From Ypsolopha sequella (taxonomy: Eukaryota > Arthropoda > Insecta > Lepidoptera > Ypsolophidae), in contig OW203989.1 in the NCBI GenBank assembly GCA_934047225.1, positions 7,477,977-7,541,976 on the forward strand: a DNA stretch of 64,000 nt, given 5' to 3'. Of the stretch, positions 31,886 to 41,733 are shown piece by piece. The notes beneath the pieces were generated by a model. The model did no database searches, was not told the DNA's origin, and saw nothing but the letters and a program-made list of their open reading frames with translations. A program made the position numbers and the translations under genes. Every line of letters begins with the position of its first letter. The stretch's first letter is position 1.

Positions 31886-32691
31886 TTACCGTTACAAGGC
31901 GGATAATAGCACCAAATTTGGTATGAATTTAAGGCGCTCTTATCCCAGAAGAGTGACTCTCTGTCTTTTTCTTTACGTGTAAGGAGTAAAGAAAATAACC
32001 ACACTTTTGTACTTTTTCGTTGTTTTTATCGGTTTTTAAATTGTTTAAAAATAAGAGATATGTTTATTAAAACCCACTTACGTGGTCGACCTAAAAAATT
32101 TGATGAGCAATATTACCAGATATGTTTCGTTAATAAAAGAGTGGAATTATGGAAATGGCATGATTTGAAAGGTCTTATTACATGCTGTGTTCGTGAATTA
32201 TTTCTATCGAGCAAAGTTTATCTGATCGTGTAACACATGCGTGGAAGACCTAGATAAAGGTTTGAACTATATTGCGTATTTTTTTTTGGAAGTTTTAGAC
32301 GATATTTAAAAGTTCTATTTGACTTTGAAATTACTGATTTTGGGATAAGAGCGCCTTAAAACACCTTAGGTTGTACTGATGAGGTTATCCTGGGAGCCCT
32401 CTGAAAAATAAAACTTCAAGTGAAAATTCTTTTATTTAAACACAGAAGTAGTTACTTACATAACAAATAGAAATATGTATACCTAAACTTAAAACTAAAT
32501 AATGTTATAAATACTGAAAATTAATAGTAAAAATAATTTACCGTTAATTTTCAATTACAACTTGAAAATAACTAAGACAAAAAAATATGAAGAGATTTTT
32601 TATTTTTTTTATATCTAGTATTAATATCAGTGAACCCTAAGGTTACCTTCATACCAAATTTGGTGCTGTTTTCCGCCCGAATAACGATAAT
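31886..32691. repeat. Inverted repeat split by a TTAA element
   Basis: TTACCGTTACAAGGCGGATA, then ATAGCACCAAATTTGGTATG, at 31886 is mirrored by CATACCAAATTTGGTGCTGT and CCGCCCGAATAACG at 32650-32690. The TTAA element at 31929-32359 sits directly beside the left arm. TTAAGGCGC recurs at 32696 just outside the right arm. Confidence 0.6.
31929..32359. mobile_element. TTAA-type element, family 3
   Basis: 431 bp between TTAA sites, with an inverted repeat of 17-18 bases: TTAAGGCGCTCTTATCCC and GGGATAAGAGCGCCTTAA. The interior is AT-rich with no coding. Non-autonomous. Confidence 0.75.
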
Positions 32692-32719
32692 TTCATTAAG
32701 GCGCTATATGCTGCGAAAG

Positions 32720-32862
32720 TGCTGCCACTTGTGAACAAGTGAAACGTGCTGAACAAGCGAAAGAGGTGTGTCGATATCGTAGCAGATGGACATCTCTGGT
32801 CTCTGCCTAACCCTTTCGGAGATAGGCGTGAGTATATGTATGTATGTGTATGTAAGAACTTT
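32720..32862 (+). mobile_element. RTE LINE 3' terminal fragment
   Basis: GTGTGTCGATATCGTAGCAG, ATGGACATCTCTGGTCTCTG and AGATAGGCGTGAGTATATGT plus a TATG tandem match the 3' end of the RTE copy at 56430-56855 (GTGTCTGGATCGTAGCAG, AGACAGGCGTGAGTATATGT). Only the last about 140 bases were inserted. Confidence 0.65.
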
Positions 32863-33331
32863 TTACTTTCAAGATGGGAAATATTTATAAATAAAAGTTG
32901 TATTCTATATTATGTAGTTTTTAATTTATTTGTTGAATTCAGGACTATCTATTGTGTTATAATAGGTCAATTAAATCAAAACACCCGTTTTCATTAGATA
33001 CATTCTTTTCTTATGTGTTCAACACCACAACCCATGTTCCCAGGGATGATTTCAAAATTTAGTGTTCTTTTACCAGTTTGTGAGTGGGTAGTTGTAAAAA
33101 AAATATTTGATTAAATAAGTAACTCTTTTTCTTAGTTACTTCTAAGAGAATTAGAAGTATCGACAATTACACACAGTTTATGGATAGTTTTAACGCGAGT
33201 CATCATGAATTCTATTGTTCAATTGTAATCGAAATTAACCCGATAATCTGAATTGGTGCAAATTAAAACTTACTGAACTATAATTCAAATATTATAATAT
33301 TTTTAAAACTCGCGTGAGCTGACATACTAAA
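32863..33331. other. No feature recognised
   Basis: AT-rich. Confidence 0.4.
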
Positions 33332-33552
33332 TAATTATTACATATGGCTTGAACACTCGCGTGTGATTGTTGTTGACCATATGCCAACTGTTTCACCGAT
33401 ACAATTTCGGCATTATCAAGGCGTGTGTCGTTCTTAGGACGACGACGCGGCGTTCACCGTCGCGCCTTAAAATGCCGAAATTGTATCGGTGAAACCGTTG
33501 GCATATAATCAACAACAATCACACGTGAGTGTTTAAGCCGTATGTAATTATA
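33332..33552. mobile_element. Long hairpin MITE
   Basis: 221-bp palindrome next to TA. The arms contain ACATATGGCTTGAACACTCG, GTGTGATTGTTGTTGA, CATATGCCAAC and CACCGATACAATTTCGGCAT, matched by their complements. The loop is GC-rich (GGACGACGACGCGGCG). A half copy lies at 9204-9273. Confidence 0.75.
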
Positions 33553-33644
33553 AGACTATAGTTCAGAAAGTTATAATATAATACAATTATAATTTGTAAT
33601 TTCGAAGGTGTATTGATAATGTAGGTAATTTATAACAAATTTTT

Positions 33645-33900
33645 ATTTCCCATCCATCCATCAGCCCGTATTCGTCCACTGCTGGACATAGGCCTCCCCC
33701 ATATAACGCCACTCTTGGCGGTCCTCAGTCATCCTCATCCAGCCGCCACCCGCAACGTCCTTCAGATCGTCAGTCCAGCGGGCACGAGGGCGGCCTACGC
33801 TGCGCTTTGCCGTACGTGGTCTCTATTCCAATGCCTTACGGCCCCAACGGTTATCACGTCGACGACAAATATGGCCAGTCCACTGCCACTACAACTTTAT
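33645..33900 (-). pseudogene. RTE LINE reverse-transcriptase C-terminus
   Basis: One minus frame stays aligned for about 75 codons: WTGHICRRRDNRWGRKALE, a stop (TAG where W is expected), then RPRTAKRSVGRPRARWTDDL, KDVAGGGWMRMTEDRQEW and GEAYVQQWTNTG, stop. A GATGG tandem tail (33647-33660) follows. This is the familiar extreme C-terminus of lepidopteran RTE-type endonuclease-reverse transcriptases. 5' truncated, with one nonsense change. Confidence 0.8.
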
Positions 33901-33959
33901 TTTTATTTCAGTCACACAAATTGAACTAAAAGGCACAATAACTATAATTTCAATTTTCT

Positions 33960-34045
33960 GACCGCGTCTGTGGTCTAGTGGTTCGAGTAATCGACTACTG
34001 ATCCGAAGGTCGCTCGTTCAAATCCCGTAAGGGATAATTTATATG
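33960..34045 (+). repeat. tRNA-like SINE head
   Basis: TGTGGTCTAGTGGTTCGAG (A box) and CGTTCAAATCCCGT (B box) are spaced as in a tRNA. Acceptor pairing is poor. It probably heads a SINE whose body is split by the foldback at 34070. Confidence 0.55.
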
Positions 34046-34069
34046 TTCGGTGAGCGTGCTTCGAAATGC

Positions 34070-34431
34070 ACGTCAATAGCTTAGCAAAATGTGCATTACT
34101 TAACTTTGTATTTCTTGTTTAGAAGTTAAAAATTTTAAAATGTGTTGGTTTGTCAGTTAGCACCAATAGTTCAGTATTAGTATGGTATATAAAGCATGCG
34201 TTTGAAATTAAATGCACAATTAGTCATGATCTGGTCGAAACAAAGTTAAAACAGCATTTTAAGTTGGTTTGGACCAGATCATGGCTAATAGTGTATTAAA
34301 TTTCAAATTCATGCTTTATATACCATACTAATACTGAATTAGTGTTAACTGCCACATACCAAAATTTTTTTCAACTTCTAAACAAGAAATACAAAGTTAA
34401 GTAATGCACTTTTTGCTAAGAGACTGACGTT
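34070..34431. mobile_element. Foldback element, family G
   Basis: About 360 bp. Arms of about 150 bases include TAGCTTAGCAAAATGTGCAT, TACTTAACTTTGTATTTCTT, AGTATTAGTATGGTATATAA and TTAGTCATGATCTGGTC with their complements. The centre is CAAAGTTAAAACAGC. A second copy enters the right edge of the window at 63895. Confidence 0.75.
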
Positions 34432-34639
34432 TAACCTTAAAACGAGGCCTTCTTTCGGCGCACAGTGGCTTTGCTATATAACCCGGAGACTGACTTTAAT
34501 TAAGTTAAAAATAGCGTGCGCCAAAATGCGCGCGAATTGATTTGGCGCGAGTCTGATTTCACGATTCAAATTGATTAAAATTACAAATAATTATTAACTA
34601 TTAAATAATATTAATAATTATTAATATATAACTATCTAG

Positions 34640-34862
34640 GGTTCGTGGTAGTAGCAACAGCATTCTAAGGGTGATAGGAGATAGATGGGATGCACCAATT
34701 GTAAAATACTGGAGTAAGCTATTATTTTATTCTTAATTTAAGCTTTTTTGATTTCTATTGTACAATTTTTTAATATTATTTGTAAAATGTATGTGTTGTG
34801 TAACTATGGTCTATAATTGACTGAATTAAACGATTTATTATTATTATTATTATTATTATTAA
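34640..34862 (+). repeat. LINE-like 3' tail with ATT microsatellite
   Basis: 3'-UTR-like sequence with GAATTAAACGATTT followed by a TTA tandem (34838-34861). Typical of a LINE 3' terminus; no coding kept. Confidence 0.45.
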
Positions 34863-34924
34863 GTTTTTTTTTTTTTTTAATAAAACAAATTCTTGGTACC
34901 TGTGCCACTTTTTATATATTCTAC

Positions 34925-34966
34925 ACTAGCGACCGGTTTCGTTATAATAACATCGTCAGGCTTTTA
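34925..34966 (-). ncRNA. Hammerhead ribozyme-like motif 1 (best core)
   Basis: On the minus strand: AAGC, CUGACGA, U, helix II GUUA-UUA-UAAC, GAA, ACCGGU, C, GCUAG. CUGACGA and GAA are the conserved catalytic core. ACCGGU is a self-complementary short helix III and the following C is the expected cleavage base. GC(U) pairs with (A)GC for helix I. A single U between the core A and helix II departs from the textbook motif but is shared by all five copies here. Minimal type-I hammerheads of this build are known from Penelope-like elements and retrozymes. Activity is inferred only. Confidence 0.6.
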
Positions 34967-35297
34967 GATATCGCTACGAATCATGAGATGGAATATTTAA
35001 AAATCATTCAAAAAAGCATAATTTTTAACAATTTTATTGTATCTATCGATTTAAAAATCTTAGGTGCCTGGCTTTACATTATCTTTATAAAGGTCTAAAA
35101 ATATATATATATTTAAATTTTAAATTGATGATGATCTAGTTGACTCAGCATATTTATGCAAAAACTCTGCATTTTAGGGATGAAATGCCCGATGTACATA
35201 ACTATAGGCAAAAATAAATTTGTGCCCGAAGAACGGCTATGGGGATCACTGACACTTTCTCAGGGTTTCATACCACTTTACATTTATATAAATAATA
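34967..35297. other. No feature recognised
   Basis: AT-rich. Possibly the rest of the element carrying the ribozyme motif, but I cannot define its end. Confidence 0.4.
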
Positions 35298-35644
35298 TAT
35301 CGCCATAGCGTGATCCCCGAGGGGGTGTCAGAGGTGTTCAGAGTGTGAACTGTGAAAATGCAAGTCACGGTTCAAACTCGGTACATCCGCGTTTCACCGA
35401 CGATTATTACGTCAACATGATGGGTGGTGAGCCCTATCACCGTTCTTCGGGCACAGATACTCGCTTTTTAGGGCATGCAGGTTTCCTTACGATGTTTTCC
35501 TCCAACGTTCAGCAAGTGGTAAGTATTAGGTGATTTAATTCTATATAAATTCCAAAAAACTCATTGGTGCATGCCCGACCGGGGATCGAACCTGGTTCTC
35601 AAGATTGTGAGGCCAACGTTCCACCCCTGAGCTACCTCCGCTCT
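35298..35644 (-). mobile_element. tRNA-headed SINE, well-preserved copy
   Basis: On the minus strand it opens with a tRNA-like head: GAGGTAGCTCAGGGGTGGAA (A box) and AGGTTCGATCCCCGGTCGGG (B box). The body follows (ACATCGTAAGGAAACCTGCA, GTTCACACTCTGAACACCTC), ending CCCCTCGGGGATCACGCTAT. The head looks good enough for pol III internal promotion. About 350 bp. Same family as 22060-22403, with scraps at 9817, 55443 and 58881. Confidence 0.8.
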
Positions 35645-35952
35645 TTCTTAATACCATTTTCTTTATTCAATATTCCGGCGGTATCGCAATATTAAAATTA
35701 CAACATCCGGAACCCTTTTGAAGCGAGGCATAACAAAAATAAATAAATGTGGTAATTTCACGTCACCAGCAGATATTGCAAGGGAACTCGGCACAAAGGT
35801 CATTAGGGTACTACAAATTAAAATTGTGAATCTACTGGGACCTCTCGACCTTGCTTGGAGTCCGATGTTATGTTAAATGAATATTGTCAGTTAAGATACA
35901 AAAAAATATAAGTATACATTATATGTAAATAACAGAGAACATATTTAAAAGT
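35645..35952. other. No feature recognised
   Basis: AT-rich. Confidence 0.4.
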
Positions 35953-36200
35953 ATGGCCTACCCTAGCAACTTTTTCATATAACCCGTCCAGCACAAAAAG
36001 TCCAATGGCAAAGACATTATTAGCTTTTGATAGAGGCGATTATATGTTGGCTCATTGGCCTATTTGTCTTCAACGGGTAATAATCACGCAGCGAAACAAC
36101 AAATTGGAGGGCTTTTAGCTAATACTGAAATATTTTGTAGGGTATGAAAAAATAGACTTTAAGTAGATTGACTTCATATTTCTATAACCTATTTTATGAA
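35953..36200 (-). repeat. Dispersed repeat C, minus-strand partial copy
   Basis: GGCCTACCCTAGCAACTTTT, CGATTATATGTTGGCTC and AGCGAAACAACAAATTGG are the complement of the 3' 250 bases of repeat C (8464-8895). Confidence 0.7.
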
Positions 36201-36967
36201 AAAAAAAACCGGCCAAGTGCGAGTCAGACTCGCGTACCCAGGGTTCCGTATTGTGGATGATAAATTTAATTTTGGCATTTTTTTTCGTGATTTTCTCAAC
36301 CACTTTATTTTTCCTGTAATCTTTACGTAAACACATATTACCATGATTTTATTTCATATTTTTCGGTTCACCAGTTTTAGAGACAAGGGGGGAGACATAA
36401 TTTTTTTTGTGTTTTTTCGAGTATTTCTTGAAATAGATGCAATTAAATATAGCCAATCTGTATATTTTTACAATCAGCTTTTTAAAACCTACAATTTGAT
36501 ACCCATATTGTATTTTTATAAAATATTTCTTATTCTCACTTTTTTTAAATCGCTATAGTATTTTTGTAACTATAATCGACTTTTGTTTCATATTTTTCGG
36601 TCTACCAGTTTCGCAGTTTCGGAGATAAAGGCCCCTCCTTTTAAAGATTTCTCAAAACCAGTGCCAGTAAATATAATTATTATTATTTTTAATATCTACA
36701 ATATACTGATATTGTATTTTTAAGATAATATTTTTTATTTTTCGTTCTTTTGTTTTGGAAATATTTTGAACAGTTTCAAATTTTTCATATTTTTTTTATA
36801 CTATGATATGTGGGCAAATTAATGCTATTTTTATGCCAATTTTCATGTCTTTATCTTTAACGGTGCTAAAGTTATGAGGCTGTGACATACGGACGGACGG
36901 ATGGACTACGGAGTCTCAACATAAAAGTTCGTTTTGTACCTTTTAGGTACTACGGAACCCTAAAAAT
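36201..36967 (-). repeat. Lepidopteran repeat L-long, minus strand
   Basis: Same ends as repeat L (GGCCAAGTGCGAGTCAGACT at the left; TAGGTACTACGGAACCCTAA at the right) but with a different, longer interior: AAAATCATGGTAATATG-type text, TTTAACGGTGCTAAAGTTAT and GACATACGGACGGACGGATG. The plus-strand partner is at 47043-47604. Non-coding. Confidence 0.7.
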
Positions 36968-37321
36968 CAAATCGATCTCTTAGCCGCGTTCTTCTGCTAA
37001 AAAAATAGGTATGATTTTTTTTTGATGTGCAGTCAGTATTTTTGACAGAACACTTTTTCTTCCGTGACTATACGAAGCATTTTAGTATTATCTGTTGTGC
37101 GTTTAAATAGAACCTCTTATTTTAAGGTAATAAAACAAAAATCTTCCTTATAACCCAACCAATCTGTACAGGGGATCTAAAAAGGGTGAATCATTAAATG
37201 ATTTGAAAGTAGGATAGAGTCAGAGTTTTTTCACGCGTGCAAAAGAGACGGCATTAGAACAGAATCATAATGTGATTCATACAAAACGGCCTTTTTAGAG
37301 GACCAGGTCAGGCTTCAACAA
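36968..37321. other. No feature recognised
   Basis: AT-rich. Confidence 0.4.
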
Positions 37322-37739
37322 TTAAGGGGCTCCACAATGCTAAACATCAGTTTTGTATTGGATTCAGTTCCGTCAATGTAGATGGTAAAAATTTTAAAAA
37401 AATTTGGCGTGTTTTTTGACTCAAAATAATTATTATACTTTATAAATAAACATACTTTCAATCTTCTATTACTTATATTACTTTTAAAAAAGCATTAATT
37501 TCACGTAAAAAGCGATTCAGTTTCCGTGTTTCAAAGCCGATTGAAACGAAACCAACACAAGCAGATACTAACGAGTAAAAACCACCTTTATTACATAATG
37601 AAACTATGGTTAATGCCATAATGTACCCACGATTTTAAAATAACTGAAGTTTTGCGGCATCTGATTAGAGTAGGATAGAGAGCTAAAAAAACAAACGCGT
37701 TAGAGCAGGACTGAGTTTTAGCATAGTGCAGCCCCTTAA
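37322..37739. mobile_element. TTAA-type element, family 4
   Basis: 418 bp between TTAA sites, with a 29-base inverted repeat with few mismatches: TTAAGGGGCTCCACAATGCT and AGCATAGTGCAGCCCCTTAA. No coding. A fragment of the same family lies at 2048-2142. Confidence 0.75.
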
Positions 37740-38905
37740 CGATGTTTTGTTAACCAACGAAACTATGATCATTGTACTAGAAGAAAATTGCTAGGAAAAC
37801 AACAACAATTGAATGTATTGATTGTTAATTAAAAGTTGACAACAATAGACTGGTTGGAGACATTGGTGTCAAAGTAATAAAATATCTGACTACGTGGGTG
37901 GTTGAGGTATTCCGAGAGTCAATAATCGAGGCAATGAACCCGCATGAGGTGATAAAATAATTTAATATATAACAAAATATAAACATACAAATAAAATAAA
38001 TATATATATATTTAAATATACTGGACTAAATATACATGTATACCATTAGATAAAATAATAAGTATATAATAATAATATAACGTTTATTGCGAGCAACTAG
38101 GCCCATATGGTGGTGGCAGAATAACAGCGTTCCTAATGCCTTTGGTATAGGAACATATTATGCTGAGTCACCGTCCTTTTTAACAGTGCCATACAACTTT
38201 ACGTTTAAGAACATTGCACTACTTTGTCCATAATGGTGTGTTAAATAAATGTCTTTTTATTTTATTTATTTATTTATACCTATCACACAATTACAGATAA
38301 ACAAACAAACATACACTTTTAAAATAATATAATAACTTTATTGACCAAAAAGTTACTAAAAATAAGTCACAAAGTTTTGAACATTTAAAATTTCATCATA
38401 GTAAGTAGTTAGACAAATATTTAGTCACTTAGTTAAACTATAAGTATGAGCTATACAAATATAAATAAAAATTTTGACACCTGAGCTAAATCGAAGGATC
38501 TGTATTTCAGTAATAAAATTATATAAAGATATATACTTCTATGGATAAAAACTAATATAAATAAATACATAGCTGCCCAGGCAGTATTAAGGAGAAGAAA
38601 AGTCGATCGTTATTACACAAAGGTACAAGTTAACCTACCCTGCGGCGTACTGTCTGGCCAAGTCACTTTAACAATGTATTTTTGGAGTTCTAAGAAAATA
38701 TATCCAAAAGTCAACCATTCCTAAAATATAGTCAGTTAAATCGTAGGTGTGCTAGGTGTGTTTCCGACATGTGTCATTTTAGCAGATTTCACAATACCAT
38801 ACCTAGCAAAAGTTGTTTTTAGCTTTCTCTTACATTTTGTGATCGATCGCCTATTCCATTTCCAAGATTAGTTTTCAGGTAGAAGTAGGTATAATGCTCC
38901 TGTAG
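37740..38905. other. No gene; one LINE-like tail
   Basis: AT-rich. At about 38063-38275, a 3'-UTR-like stretch ends TGTGTTAAATAAATGTCTTT (AATAAA at 38244-38249) and TTTA tandems, probably a LINE 3' end. Nothing else assigned. Confidence 0.4.
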
Positions 38906-38910
38906 GTATA

Positions 38911-39002
38911 GTGCTCCAAATTAGATAACAAAAGGCAAACATTATGAGCCCCATTGTTAAGTTTCAAGTGGAATCGGGCCATGGTATTTGAAATGTACTA
39001 TA
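38911..39002 (+). mobile_element. 3' end of the 3902-4817 mariner family
   Basis: GTGCTCCAAATTAGATAACA, AAGGCAAACATTATGAGCCC and the terminal GGTATTTGAAATGTACTATA match 4728-4817. No left end nearby, so a truncated or rearranged copy. Confidence 0.75.
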
Positions 39003-39004
39003 CA

Positions 39005-39599
39005 ATCGCATGCAGTTCATAACCCTTCACTTGCTTTTCGCTGGCTGCCGTGCCGGCGTGATGGACTTTTTCTACTATTACAAGCGATACTGCACAATAA
39101 TTAGTCACGTTGTTTTATAGTGGTAGATTGACACAGTTTTACTCGGTATATCCCTATGAAAATTACATTGACATAATCAAGAAGTAAAACCAAACATTTT
39201 TGCGCAAGATACCAAAAAATGGCACACGCCCACTTTTAACTTTGCGCATAGGGCCAAAAATGGAATTTGCTCATTCGGGGGAAAAAATATGTTTTTTTTA
39301 TGTATATTGTGGATAAGGTCCCTCGCAACGAATAAAATCCAAACATATTACATAAAATCATTTTTTTTTCCGAATTTCAAGATTTAAGTTAGGGTTACGG
39401 TTTCATTAACAACGGAACCATTGTTTTGGTTTTTTAATAATTCGTAAATTGCATATCATATATATATAAATAAATACTATAACATAACAACATAATAGTC
39501 AGCGCTTTGTTCTTATGATGATATATAAAGATATCCTTGAAGACATTTCCCTGTATAACATACGTTTAGTTTGTAATTTTTTTTTTCAATATAGTTTAA
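39005..39599. other. No feature recognised
   Basis: AT-rich. Confidence 0.4.
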
Positions 39600-40135
39600 A
39601 TTTTTTGTTTAAATTTAAGAACCTTGTAATTTAATTTGTGTAAAATAAGGCAATATAGTTAGTTATTTAATACATATGTATATAAATACCTATATTATAT
39701 ATTACGTGCATTATTATTATTATTGTGCATCCCATGAAACGGAGGATTCTGGTATGGGAGCACGCATATTATATTCAATAACGTGTACTATGTTAGTTGT
39801 GCAAAATTTAATTGTTTGTTGTTTTTTTTTAAGTTAACATTAGATTAGTTTCCTGTACATACTAACATATCAGAATAAATAAAATTTGTATTTGTATTTG
39901 TACGTATTTGAGTATATATTTTGTATTTATTTTGATTTGATGTTTTAATTTGTATCTTTTGTAGAACACGTATGTATGATTATTTATTTTATTGTTTTTT
40001 CTCTTTCCCGCTAAGGTTTGTTGGAAGAAATCTCTTTCTGGAGATAAACTCGCTTGTGTATATACCTTTTACTTACTTGCGTCTTGTTTATTATTTATTT
40101 ATTTATTTAAATTATTAATCAGGAAACAATGCCCT
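39600..40135 (+). repeat. Two LINE-like 3' tails in series
   Basis: 39600-39905 ends CAGAATAAATAAAATTTG and a GTATTT tandem. 39960-40115 has GTTGGAAGAAATCTCTTTCT and GGAGATAAACTCGC (compare AACTGGAAGAAAAGGCTTTA at 26100) and a TTTATTTATT tract. Both look like 3' UTRs of LINEs. Coding is absent. Confidence 0.45.
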
Positions 40136-40263
40136 GCAAAACTGTATAAACAGTTTGACTGCAGGAATGAGTCTCGTAAGTAACAAAACAAAATAAAACA
40201 TTTTCTATTATTTAAAATTAAAATATAAAAGAGAAAAAAGAAAAAATTATACTTTGTTTATGA

Positions 40264-40566
40264 TTAATTATTGAGTGTCTCTAAAAGATACTTTTCAAGA
40301 GACCTCCTAAACTTATATTTACTTGACTCGTTTCGGATATCCTCGGGTAAACTATTTAGCAGATATGGTAGGCGTTTTCTTAAAGTCCTGTCACCAAAGT
40401 AGTTATTTACTTTAGGTACTTCAAACTTACCCTTGGAAATCGAGCGAGTGCCATGATTGTGATTTATTAATGATAGATTATGCTCTTGATTACTATGGTT
40501 GTTTATACACAACAGGTACTTGTGTTTTAAACTAACGGGGAGTATTTTACATATTATTGCATGCAT
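40264..40566 (-). pseudogene. LINE reverse-transcriptase C-terminus
   Basis: A 100-residue minus frame contains HNHGTRSISKGKFEVPKVNN, YFGDRTLRKRLPYLLNSLPE and DIRNESSKYKFRRSLEKYLL. The order 'TR…VP…NSLP.DI…KF…L…YL' is the C-terminal end of many arthropod LINE polymerases. The upstream end is cut exactly where the palindrome at 40563 begins, so that element probably inserted here. I could not find the rest of the polymerase beyond 40986. Confidence 0.65.
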
Positions 40567-40621
40567 TACAAACTAGAAAAGATCAATCAGAATCAAACCC
40601 AAAGACAAGAATTTGAAAAAA

Positions 40622-40697
40622 TTCCCCGGGCCAGGATTCGAATCTGCGACCTCTTGTTGTCAAGACAAGCGCGCTACCAATTGCGCCACCGAGGTTC
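40622..40697 (-). other. tRNA-like unit, left arm
   Basis: Minus strand: A box TGGCGCAATTGGTAGCGCG, anticodon arm CTTGT-CTTGACA-ACAAG (7-base loop), B box GATTCGAATCC. D, anticodon and T arms can form, but no 7-bp acceptor stem pairs. Anticodon position reads TGA. Best seen as tRNA-derived, not a working tRNA gene. Confidence 0.55.
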
Positions 40698-40851
40698 CTA
40701 CCCAGACCGGTGAATTCTTCCATCATACTTGTCCACTGTTATTTTTGCTTCTGCCTGATATACTAGTTTGTACTGCACATATCGAACGCTCACGAGGGCG
40801 TTATGTGATTTCACGCCTTGTTCTTAACGAGGTTCCTACCCGGTCTGGGTA

Positions 40852-40923
40852 GGAACCTCGGTGGCGCAATTGGTAGCGCGCTTGTCTTGATAACAAGAGG
40901 TCGCAGGTTCGAATCCTGGCCCA
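40852..40923 (+). other. tRNA-like unit, right arm
   Basis: Plus-strand counterpart of 40622-40697: TGGCGCAATTGGTAGCGCG, CTTGT-CTTGATA-ACAAG, GGTTCGAATCC. Its B box matches the canonical GGTTCGANNCC exactly, so this arm could still recruit pol III. Confidence 0.55.
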
Positions 40924-40989
40924 AAGAATTTTTCAAATTCTTGTCTTTGGGTTTGTTTCTGATTGATCTTTTCTAGTTTGTAATGCACT

Positions 40990-41448
40990 CTAATAATATT
41001 TAGAGTATTCATAGCGATGGATTTCGCAAAATAAACGTAATCTTAGTATTTCACATATTATAAATATTTTTTTGTAATCGCCTTTACAATTATTTTTGTT
41101 TTTTTTTATTAACGAGTAATTTTAAGAATCTAATCTGCAATTATCTGTGTACAATGAAGAATAGTTGGTCGAAATCTAACTAATATATTGCGAGTAGCTG
41201 GTTTGAATCTAAATCAGGAATCTTTTCGTTATAAAAAACAGAAATAACCGTAGCAATTTTCACTTGTCAAGACAAAATTGCAAAGTTTTGTCAACTGTTT
41301 AATGGGATTACCGAGTCAGAGGCGGTTTTCATCAAGGACTTTATAAGGCTGGATAATTTTTTCCAACTTTTATATCAGTTTCATCAATATTAACCCTCTT
41401 TTAATTCGATCAACAATATACCTCTACCTACAACTGCTGATCGAAGCA
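40990..41448. other. No feature recognised
   Basis: AT-rich. Confidence 0.4.
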
Positions 41449-41718
41449 AACGACTTTTTAGTCAACGTCCAAATTCATACTGAAGGCTTAGCAAGTGATC
41501 CGTATCATGGCTCAATAACACTTTTTGCGAAATTCATTAATATTTTTTTTATCTTCCTTTCAGACGCAAACCCAGCCCTGAGTGAATCACTATGAGAAGT
41601 CTTAACTTAATTTAACGAATTTCACAAACATTGTTATTGATTCATGCTACTGAATATACTGGTCCCTTACCAAACCTCCAATATGAATTTGGACTATGAC
41701 TAAAATGTATTCTTGTAT
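41449..41718. mobile_element. Foldback element, family F, copy 2
   Basis: GTCCAAATTCATACTGAAGG, AGTGATCCGTATCATGGCTC and AATAACA pair with TGTTATTGATTCATGCTACT and CCTCCAATATGAATTTGGAC. Homologous to 18266-18535 but more diverged. Confidence 0.7.
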
Positions 41719-41733
41719 AACAATAGAAATCCA

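Larger units (their letters stand above)
40563..40986. mobile_element. Palindromic element with a tRNA-like sequence in each arm
   Basis: 424 bp: left arm 40563-40710, spacer of 129, right arm 40840-40986. The arms pair over almost their whole length (GCATTACAAACTAGAAAAGA at the left, TCTTTTCTAGTTTGTAATGC at the right). Each arm contains one tRNA-like unit, pointing inward-to-outward from the centre. Extra palindrome GAGGTTCCTACC/GGTAGGAACCTC lies at 40829-40859. No coding. Confidence 0.8.

Noticed and set aside
40852..40923. Functional tRNA gene
   Set aside because: Boxes A and B and the anticodon arm are present, but no acceptor stem forms and the copy is part of a palindrome.
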